This document shows, one piece after another, positions 35,766-44,200 of a stretch of DNA of 64,000 nucleotides. The DNA is taken from the NCBI RefSeq assembly GCF_000379605.1, contig NZ_KB902746.1, forward strand, positions 83,412-147,411. Reading direction: 5' to 3'. The notes under the pieces are model-generated. The model did no database searches, was not told the DNA's origin, and saw nothing but the letters and a program-made list of their open reading frames with translations. Made by a program: the position numbers and the translations under genes. Within the stretch, counting starts at the first letter, position 1; each line of letters starts with the position of its first letter. The stretch is from Rhizobium giardinii bv. giardinii H152. GTDB taxonomy: Bacteria > Pseudomonadota > Alphaproteobacteria > Rhizobiales > Rhizobiaceae.

Positions 35766-37948
35766 CGTTTCGCCTCCGCAGCCAAACGGGCCTTGTCTCT
35801 CGCCCCTGGACTGCTGAAGAAATAGATGATGCCGCGGCTGGTCTGATAAAGGGCAAGCCCGAGGAACCAGATGGTTCCACGCAGCAAGCCCGGATTGCCG
35901 CGGCGCGACATCTGGAACTGCGTCCACTGCTGCGAATTCGCGAAAATGAGATCGGCGATCAGGCTGTGGTCGCGTGCTGCCTCCGGCAGGTAAAGGCAGC
36001 CGACGGTGACGATATCGCCGGCGACCTGAGTGTTACGGACCGCCACCGGCAGAATTTCCTCATGACCGCTGCTGTATGGCGTGAAGCGGATCAGGCCGCG
36101 CTTGTCCAACGGCAAGGTCCCCAGGTTCTTCGCATAAACATTGACGCGAGCGCCATTGACGGAAACGTTATCGATCGTGGCCGGGTACCATTGCTCGTCA
36201 AGCCCGAATTCGCATCGGCGCGCGACCTTGACCCTTCGGGTTGCCGTCAATTCGCCGCGCTCGGAGACAACGCCGAGCGCGCAGCCGGCAAGTAGGAGGT
36301 TGAGGAGGTTCCAGCCGCCGACGACAAGGGTGACGTCGGCCTTGTACGGTTCGGTGTAGACACGATAGGCAGTCACCAGGACGGCGAGCAACAAAACGGC
36401 GAAGATAACAAAGAATGGTCGGCTGATTTCCGACAGCCGGCTGACGAGGACGGATTCGTCCTTGGCGGTCACCTTGAAACTGGGCTTCCGGGGGTTGACG
36501 ATGGCCGAGACGACGGCCGGCAACAGGTGGATCGTCTGCACATATTCGTAGAGCTCGGAGATCCAGGGCCAGCGGAACGAGCCGTAGAGGTAGTTCTGCA
36601 TCATCAGGTTCACGAGCATATAGGCAAGCGTATAGCCGAGGAACTCGCTGCCGGATGCCGTGAAGATCTCCAGGTCGAAGAACAGGTAGAAAAGCGGCGC
36701 AAAAAGGAAGATCGTGCGCGGAAAGGGGAATAGCCAAAAGAGGGTCGATGACATGTAGCAGAGCCGCTGCGGGATGGACAGGCCACGCTTCAGCAGCGGG
36801 AAGCGGAACCGCAGGATCTGCATCATGCCCTGCGCCCAGCGGCTGCGCTGGCCGATGAAGCTGGCAAATGTCGCCGGCTGCAGACCGGCAATCAGCGGCC
36901 GGTCGACATAGACGCTGTTCCAGCCGCTGGCATGCAACGCGATCGCCGTTTCGCAGTCTTCCGTGATGCTGAGGCCGCTGAAGCCGCCGGTCTGGTCAAG
37001 CGCCTGCCGTCGCAGCACGGCGGCGGAACCACAGAAAAAGGAAGCGTTCCATTTGTCCAGGCCGCGCTGGATGATCCCGTAGAACATCTCGTTCTCGCTC
37101 GGCATCTTTTCGAAGGTCCGCAGATTGCGTTCCACGGGGTCTGGATTGAGAAAGAAATGGGGTGTCTGAACGAGGAACAGCTTCGGGTCGTCCTCGAAAT
37201 AGCCTACCGTCTCGAGCAGGAAATCCCGGGTCGGGGCGTGGTCAGCATCGAAGACCGCAATCAGCTCGCCGGTTGAATGCTGCATGCCGTTGTTGAGATT
37301 GCCGGCCTTGGCATGCTCGTTACGGTCACGGGTCAGATAGCGTACGTCGAGATCGTTGCAGAGTATCTGCAGTTCCTGATGCCGGGCCTTGGCCATCTGG
37401 TCTTCGAGAAGGTTGGGCGACGTCCGCTTTTGCAGCGTGCCACCGTCATCGAGAAGCCAGACAGTCAGCTTCTCGGCCGGATAGTCCATGGCCTTCGCAG
37501 CCGCCAGCGTGTTGGCGAGAAGCTCGGCGTCCTCATTGTAGCTGGGGACGAAGACATCCACGCTCGGATATTTGCCTTCCGATGCCGCGCGCGACGGCCG
37601 CGGCGGCAGCGGCATCGAAACGACGAAAAGGCTGAGGCCTAGCATCATGACGCTGTACATTTCGGCCAGGTAGAGCAGAAAGCCGGGAATGAAATTTTCG
37701 AGCTGGTTGAACGGCGGCAGCGTGCTGGTCGTGCGCCAGTAGACATAGCGCATGACGATGGCTGTGCCGAAGGCAAGCGCGGTAAGCCGCCACGTCCCTT
37801 CCGCCCGCAATATCTTGATAACCGCCATGAAGGTGACGACGGCAATGCTGGCGATCAGTTGCGTTTGAAGGTTGATCGGCAGGGTAACCAGTGCAATCAC
37901 GCCGAGGGACGTGATGATCCAGAAAAGGATAATGGCTACCTTGCGCAT
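35762..37948 (-). CDS. bcsA: Cellulose synthase catalytic subunit BcsA
   Basis: The 728-residue membrane GT2 enzyme polymerises UDP-glucose into beta-1,4-glucan and translocates it. It has N-terminal helices, VWLLDDGG, VFDADHAP, ITEDCET and the QRSRWAQG acceptor motif (D, DxD, TED, QxxRW), then further helices and a PilZ domain from about residue 570. The PilZ D/NxSxxG motif is present (DNVSVNGARV), but the region of the RxxxR c-di-GMP motif reads TRRVKVARR, where the second Arg of the usual spacing appears replaced by Val. GAAGGG precedes the ATG. bcsN lies 104 bases upstream. Confidence 0.95.
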   Translation of the reverse strand: MRKVAIILFWIITSLGVIALVTLPINLQTQLIASIAVVTFMAVIKILRAEGTWRLTALAFGTAIVMRYVYWRTTSTLPPFNQLENFIPGFLLYLAEMYSVMMLGLSLFVVSMPLPPRPSRAASEGKYPSVDVFVPSYNEDAELLANTLAAAKAMDYPAEKLTVWLLDDGGTLQKRTSPNLLEDQMAKARHQELQILCNDLDVRYLTRDRNEHAKAGNLNNGMQHSTGELIAVFDADHAPTRDFLLETVGYFEDDPKLFLVQTPHFFLNPDPVERNLRTFEKMPSENEMFYGIIQRGLDKWNASFFCGSAAVLRRQALDQTGGFSGLSITEDCETAIALHASGWNSVYVDRPLIAGLQPATFASFIGQRSRWAQGMMQILRFRFPLLKRGLSIPQRLCYMSSTLFWLFPFPRTIFLFAPLFYLFFDLEIFTASGSEFLGYTLAYMLVNLMMQNYLYGSFRWPWISELYEYVQTIHLLPAVVSAIVNPRKPSFKVTAKDESVLVSRLSEISRPFFVIFAVLLLAVLVTAYRVYTEPYKADVTLVVGGWNLLNLLLAGCALGVVSERGELTATRRVKVARRCEFGLDEQWYPATIDNVSVNGARVNVYAKNLGTLPLDKRGLIRFTPYSSGHEEILPVAVRNTQVAGDIVTVGCLYLPEAARDHSLIADLIFANSQQWTQFQMSRRGNPGLLRGTIWFLGLALYQTSRGIIYFFSSPGARDKARLAAEAKR

Positions 37949-38052
37949 GGTGGATGCCCTTCAGGAGACCGCCCGGTGACAAGCCGTTCATGGCGGAGGC
38001 CCTTAAAACGCCATGGTCAACTCACTGCGATCAGCAATTGACCATGTCGAGG

Positions 38053-38976
38053 TTACTTGCACTGCGTGGTACCTCCAGACTGTGTCATACAGTCCGGCGA
38101 AGGAACAACGACGCCCCCTATATCCGTGCCTGTTGGTAAAGGAACCGTTTCACTCGAAGACGCTTGTTTCGCGGGCTCGACCTTCTCGACGCGCACGGCT
38201 TGCGATTGCCGAACGACGGGGCGAGGTTTCGTGCTTTCTACCCCCACGATGGCAGCATCGCGCAGTTCCTCTCTCTTCGGATAGATCGGGTTTCCGGTAC
38301 GGCCCAAGGTCGGATCAACGCTCGGCGGTTCGCCATAGGGGTTCCATCCCGCTGCATTGAACGCGCCCCGAATGGTGTAGCCGTACATTGTACCGAGCAG
38401 CTTCTCTTCGCTCGCACCATCTTCGCAAAGACGAAGGCGGACCTGGATCGTGCCGCGGTTCTGGAAGACCGTCCTTGCTTCGTCGGGCGAGCGGATCTGC
38501 TGCCAGGCATAGAGACAGGCATCATTGCCGTGACCTCGGCCGTAAGCGTAGCTGAAAGGCCCGTAATTGTTCTGCAGGTAGAGCGGCGACTGGGCGAGGG
38601 CAACGCCTGGAAGCTCTCGGCGCATTTCCTTGGCAATGTCGCTTGCCCTGACAGAGGAATAGCCAAGCGCCTTCTGCCCATCCATCTGCAGGCCGACCGG
38701 TCCGAACATCTGTACGCGAAGGACGTTCTGCCCCGGGGTCGATGCAGAGGTAAACAGAAAGATGTCCTGCTGCGTGCTGTTGCTGAAACGGCGCTCGACG
38801 ATGCTGACGACCGCCGGCCCGCCGGGCGGCGGCAGTGCAAAGGCTGTCTCGTCAGAAACTGTCACCGCCGTATCGGACAGCCGCACGCCGTCGCGGGCGC
38901 CGCAACCGGCAAGGCTGAGCGTCAGAATGATGCCGGCAAGCGCATACCGTGACGTTGGAATTTCTGCAGAAGACAA
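38053..38976 (-). CDS. bcsN: Cellulose biosynthesis lipoprotein BcsN
   Basis: The 307-residue protein has a lipoprotein signal (YALAGIILTLSLAGCGARDG, lipid-modified Cys about 25) and the BcsN-type body: VVSIVERRFSNSTQQDIFLF, YGRGHGNDACLYAWQQI and GYTIRGAFNAAGWNPYGEPP. BcsN is found only in type III (rhizobial) cellulose operons and its exact role is not settled. The start appears to be TTG at 38976 behind GGGGG; no ATG is available before the signal. It is the first gene of the bcs operon, so its upstream 180 bases should hold the promoter. Confidence 0.88.
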   Translation of the reverse strand: MSSAEIPTSRYALAGIILTLSLAGCGARDGVRLSDTAVTVSDETAFALPPPGGPAVVSIVERRFSNSTQQDIFLFTSASTPGQNVLRVQMFGPVGLQMDGQKALGYSSVRASDIAKEMRRELPGVALAQSPLYLQNNYGPFSYAYGRGHGNDACLYAWQQIRSPDEARTVFQNRGTIQVRLRLCEDGASEEKLLGTMYGYTIRGAFNAAGWNPYGEPPSVDPTLGRTGNPIYPKREELRDAAIVGVESTKPRPVVRQSQAVRVEKVEPAKQASSSETVPLPTGTDIGGVVVPSPDCMTQSGGTTQCK

Positions 38977-39157
38977 TGAGCCCCCGTCTGTTTCCTGGCA
39001 GGAGGATCGCGGCGCATTTTCGAATCAAGCCGAGCCGAATCACAAGCCCATTGATAAATCATGCGCTTGCCTTCGGGAATCCCAATTCACCACGACGCAC
39101 AATTGAAGATGTGAAAACGCTCGCCTGTCCCGCCCGGATCGACAACGCACAGTCTGT

Positions 39158-41242
39158 CTAGTCAAGGAAGACGCGAACGCTCGCGGCGCGGCCCGCCGCA
39201 TCGATAACCGTCAGCGTCGAGTAACCGGCTCCATCGGGAACCCATTGATTGATGCGACGCCGGGATGTCTCCGGCAGCGGCTTGCCGTTTGCCAGCCAGC
39301 GGAAGGGTGCCCTTCCGCCTTGCAGCTTGAGGACCAATGGCATGGGGGTGCCCGTTGTATCGACCCCGAGTTCGACGCGGGCTCCCTCCGGGGGATAGAC
39401 GATCTGCGGCGCCGGCTCACGGACGACCGCAGAGACGAGACCATTGGAGTTCAGCGAGAATCGCCGCTGGCTGATCGGCAGCTCGGACTGGGCGATCCGT
39501 GTCGCGCCTGCAGGCGCACGCGGTAGCGGCGTTGTCGCGACGCCGGATTTGGCGAACCCTTCGAACAGGATGGGTGCTGCCGATCCGTAGCCGGTCAGGC
39601 CTGGAACCGCCCCATTGTCCGGCCGGCCGACCCAGACGCCAAGGACGTGGCGGCCGTCGAATCCCACAGACCAGGCATCGCGGTAGCCGTAGCTCGTGCC
39701 GGTCTTGTAGGCGATGCCGCGCTGGACGGCTCCGGCCGGTGGCAGCACGCCTGACAGGACATCGGTGATCTGCCAGGTCGCGACCGGATCGAGCAGCGGC
39801 TCGCCTTCGATCTGGCCCGGCCGGTCCTGTATGCCGTCGCCAAGCCGCATCGGCTGGCCGCGGTTTGAAAGCGCCGCGTAGAGCTGCACAAGGTCCTTCA
39901 GAGTGACACCCAGCCCGCCGAGCCCGATCGCAAGGCCGGGAGCCTCGTTGGGAGGCAGAACCGGTCTGACTTCCGCTCGGCGAAAACGCATCATCATCCG
40001 GCTTGGACCGACAGCGTCCAGCAGCCTTACAGCCGGCACATTCAGCGACAGCTGGAGGGCCTGGCGGATGCTGACGTCACCCTGATAGGTCATGTCGAAA
40101 TTGCGTGGGCGGTAGCCGAAGAAATCCGCGGGACGGTCCTCAATGATCGTTTCCTGCGAGACAAGCCCCTCCTCAAAGGCGAGGCCATAAATAAAGGGTT
40201 TGAGCGTCGACCCGGGCGAGCGGGAAACACGCGTCATGTCGATCCAGCCGGATCGGCTGGCGTCGAAATAATCGGCAGACCCCACCTCGCCGACGATCTC
40301 GCCGGTGCCCGCATCGGCCATGACCATGGCGATCGAAACTTTGGGTCCGAGTTTTGCCGCAGCGTCCTTCGCGACTGTCTCAAGTGCTTTCTGAATGGGC
40401 CGTCTGAGTGTCGTCTGGTGCCGCGGACCGTTCGGCTGTTTGCGCAGGGCCGCTTCCGCGACGTGCGCGGCATGGGTCGGAAGCTGCAGGCGGCGTTCCG
40501 GCACGGCGACCGCAGCGGCGCGCTCTGCCTCCCCTTCGCCGATCACGGCTGCCACAGCCATGCGTGTCAAAACACGTTGGCGCGCCGCTTCGGCGGCCTT
40601 CAGATGGCGGTCAGGCCGGCGCTTTTCCGGCAGTTGCGGCAGCGCCACAAGCAGTGCAGCTTCCGACACGGTCAGGCGCCGCGGCTCCTTGCCGAAATAG
40701 GCAAGGCTTGCGGCGCGGATGCCCTCGAGATTGCCGCCATAGGGCGCATGCGTGAGGTAGAGATCGAGGATCTCCGTCTTGCTCAGGCGCCGCTCGATCT
40801 GAATGGCGCGGGCGAGCTGGCGAAGTTTTGCCGTCAGCGAGCGGCCTTCGCGCGGTTCGATCAGGCGAGCCACCTGCATCGACAGCGTCGACGCGCCGGA
40901 AACGATCCGCCCATGCGTCGCAAACTGCCAGGCGGCGCGCATCAGTGCCCAGGGATCGACACCCTTGTGTTGCCAAAAGCGTTGATCCTCATAGGCAACA
41001 AGCATGCGGACGAACTGCGGATCGACATCCTTTGCCGTCGTTTTCAACCGCCAGCGACCTTCATGCGTCGCGAAGGCGCGCAACAGCTGGCCATCGGCGT
41101 CAAGCACCTCGGCAGAGACGGTGCGCGCCTTCTCAAGCGGCGGTGGATAGGCACGGTCGGCTGCCTCCAGGCCAGCCAGCACCGCCACGCCCAGAAGGGC
41201 GAGGCAGCAGAATGCAATGGAGGACTTCCGCCAGCGCGACAT
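39158..41242 (-). CDS. pbpC: Penicillin-binding protein 1C
   Basis: The 694-residue bifunctional peptidoglycan synthase has an N-terminal membrane anchor (IAFCCLALLGVAVLAGL), a GT51 glycosyltransferase domain with VAYEDQRFWQHKGVDPWALM, and a transpeptidase with catalytic Ser345 in SPGSTLKPFIYG and KTGTSYGYRDAWSVGFD. A small C-terminal BiPBP_C domain (VYPPEGARVEL) closes it. The start overlaps the alpha-2-macroglobulin stop by one base (TAATG). PbpC and this macroglobulin are a known pair thought to repair the wall and trap intruding proteases. Confidence 0.95.
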   Translation of the reverse strand: MSRWRKSSIAFCCLALLGVAVLAGLEAADRAYPPPLEKARTVSAEVLDADGQLLRAFATHEGRWRLKTTAKDVDPQFVRMLVAYEDQRFWQHKGVDPWALMRAAWQFATHGRIVSGASTLSMQVARLIEPREGRSLTAKLRQLARAIQIERRLSKTEILDLYLTHAPYGGNLEGIRAASLAYFGKEPRRLTVSEAALLVALPQLPEKRRPDRHLKAAEAARQRVLTRMAVAAVIGEGEAERAAAVAVPERRLQLPTHAAHVAEAALRKQPNGPRHQTTLRRPIQKALETVAKDAAAKLGPKVSIAMVMADAGTGEIVGEVGSADYFDASRSGWIDMTRVSRSPGSTLKPFIYGLAFEEGLVSQETIIEDRPADFFGYRPRNFDMTYQGDVSIRQALQLSLNVPAVRLLDAVGPSRMMMRFRRAEVRPVLPPNEAPGLAIGLGGLGVTLKDLVQLYAALSNRGQPMRLGDGIQDRPGQIEGEPLLDPVATWQITDVLSGVLPPAGAVQRGIAYKTGTSYGYRDAWSVGFDGRHVLGVWVGRPDNGAVPGLTGYGSAAPILFEGFAKSGVATTPLPRAPAGATRIAQSELPISQRRFSLNSNGLVSAVVREPAPQIVYPPEGARVELGVDTTGTPMPLVLKLQGGRAPFRWLANGKPLPETSRRRINQWVPDGAGYSTLTVIDAAGRAASVRVFLD

Positions 41243-44200
41243 TATTCGACCGCCTGAACCTCCATGCGCCCCATCGCCGTGCGCGCGGAAAACTGCGGCC
41301 GGTACATGTCCTCGATGCTGGCAGCCGGGTGATCGTAGGTTCCCGGGGTGACTGCCCTGACGACATAGGCGACGGTGATCGCCCGGTCGTCGCCGCTCGA
41401 CCGGTCGAAAGCCGCAACGAAACGGTCGCTGCGGAACTCGGTATGCGCGGCCTCGATCTCGCCGATCCATTCGAAGTTCGACAGCTTGGCGCTGTCGACG
41501 AGGCTCGGGTTGTCGATCTCGAAGCCCGCCGGCAGCAGGTCGGTGATCAGCACCCGCGACGGCCAGGCATTGCTCTCCGTGGCGTTGATGACGACCACAT
41601 AGCGTTCGTTCTGCTTGGCCTGGGTGATGTTGGCTTCTTCGCCGTCCAGCGTGTAGTAGGTCCGCTGGATGGTGAAGCCATTGCCGCCGGCGGGCAGCGG
41701 GAAGGCGGGGGCCGCAACCGTGGTGACGACAGCGGTGACCGGATCGCTCGACCGGTTGCCGATCGTGATCGGCTGGTCGAGGATCGCATCGCCGGTGAGA
41801 CGCGCCGCGTAACCGCCGCTACGCGCCGTTCCATTGATGTCAAGCTTCAGATCCTGGTCGCCGCCCTGAATGGCGCGGGCGGCAAGCAGGGTCCACATCT
41901 GCTCCTGCGTGCTTGTATAAGAGGTGCGCTCCCATTCGCGCGCAACGATCTTGGCGAGTTGCGGAATGATCGCGGGCACCGGGCGGCTTTCGGCCGCCAG
42001 CGTCAGCACCGCGGCATCGTCGCGGAGCGGCGAACCGTAGTCGGAGCGATCGAGGACGCTGGTCTTCGTGTCCGCGGCCATCTGCAGCGCCTCTGCAAAA
42101 ACGCTCTGGGAGCGTTGCGCATCGCCGTAGAGCGCGAGCGCTGCCGCCAGATGCCCCTTCGACAGCGGTGTCGGGAACTCGCCGATCTTCGTGTTGGCAT
42201 AATAGCGCAAGTCGCTGATGGCGGCCTTGCGATTGCGCGCCAGCACATAGAGGGCATAGGCGATCTCGTTGCCCTGGCTCTTCACGTCGACTTCGTAGCT
42301 CAGGGCATTCTGCAGATTGTCGAGCGCCTGCACCATGGCCTGGTCGGGCACCTGGAATTTCTGCTCACGCGCCCGGGTGAGGAAGTCGGTTACATAGGCA
42401 TCCAGCCAGAGATCACCCGACCCCGGACCCCACAGGCCGAAACTGCCGGTCGAGGACTGGTAGGACAGGACGCGGTAGATCGCCTCCTGCACCCGTTTCT
42501 GGACGTCCGTATCCTCGGGCAGGCCGGACTGCTTCGAAAGCTCGCTCAGATAGAGCAACGGAAGCGCCCGGCTGGTCGTCTGCTCCGCGCAGCCATAGGG
42601 ATAACGATCGAGTGAGGTCAGCAGCGCGGGGATATCGAATGCGGCCGAGCGCGTCACGCTGATGCTGACGGCTGACCCTTGCAGCATGCTTTCCGCCAAC
42701 AGCTCGCCGTCCACCTTCAGGCTGGCATTCGGCTCGATGGTGACCGGATGACGTGTCGTCACCGGCAGCGCCGCTGGGCGAACCGGAACGAAAACAGATT
42801 GCTGCAGCGACAACCCATCGGCGCTCGTCAGTTCGATCGAGATAGCGCCGCTGCCAGGATGAACGCCCGAGAGTGGCAGCGTCAGATCGAACTTGCCGCC
42901 CGGTTTGACGTTGAAGGTCTGCTCGGCTTGGACCGAGTCGATAACGACGGAGGAGTTGCTGGTGACCTTGAGATTGAGGTCGCCGGCGGGACCGTCGGTA
43001 TTGGCGATGTCAAGGCGCAACTCTGCCTTGTCGCCGGGCGCCAGGAATTTCGGCAGGCTCGCCGTCACCACGACCGGATCGCGAAGGACGACATCGGCGC
43101 TGGCGTGACCGACACCCCTCTTCGACCACGCAACCGCCATGACGCGGGCCGTGCCGTTGAATTGCGGGATGTCGAAACTGACGATCGCCTTGCCGCTGGC
43201 GTCGAGCTCGACGGGGCCTGAGAAAAAGGCCACGAGCTTTTCGCTCGGCGGGTTTCCCTGAAGCGGCAGCTGACCGCCATCGCCCCCCGTGCGCAAGCGC
43301 CCGGTGGCACCGAGCGATCCATCGATCAGGCGCCCGTAGAGATCGCGGATTTCGAGGCCGAGCTGCCGCTGACCGAAATACCATCCCTCCGGATCGGGCA
43401 CTTCGTACCGCGTGAGATTGAGAATGCCGACATCGACGGCAGCAACGGTGACATAGGCTCCTTCACCCGCGCCTGCCCCGGCAACTTCCACGGGGATGTT
43501 GAGGGTCTGGCGTGGCAATGTCTTTTCCGGCAGGTCCAGCTTGACCGAAAGCTTGCGGTCGGCGGGATCGACGGTCAGCCATTTGATGCCGATGGCCCGC
43601 ATCGGCATGCGGCTCTCCTGCGCATCGCCCGGACGATAGAGCGTCGCGGTGACATAGACGCCGGCGCCGAATTCTTCAGTGATCGGAATATCGATCTCGC
43701 CACCTTCTGCGGAAATGGTCGCCGTCTCTGTGGCGATCAGCTTTTCCGAACCGATCGTGACCAACGCCTCGCCTGCAAACCGCGGCGAGATCCTGAGCTT
43801 GGCTGTGTCACCGATCGCGTAGTCCTGCCTGTCGAGCGCGATTTCCAGGCCGTCCGGCGTCTCCGTCGAGGTCGTCGCGACATACCAGCCTGAATCGAAT
43901 TCGACGCTCGATGCCGGGCCGTCGATATCGGCGGTCTCGACTTCGAGGCGGTAGCGCCCCCAGCCGGCCGACAGCGAAATCTCTCCCCCGTCCCTGGTGA
44001 CATCGAGTTTGCCGGTCGAAACCTGTTTGGTCGAAATCACCGGCTCGTATTTCCAGGCGGAGCCGTCCCGGTACCACTGATAATCCTGCTCGACACGCAG
44101 CAGTTTCCAGATGAAGCCGGATCTTGCCTGCTTTTGGCCATTCGCGTCGATGGCGATGACATGAAATTTGCCGACAGCGTTTTCGGCGAGGTCGCCGGTG

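Noticed and set aside
40828..42615. A 595-codon plus-strand frame
   Set aside because: It spans the junction of pbpC and the macroglobulin gene in antisense and has no recognisable family.
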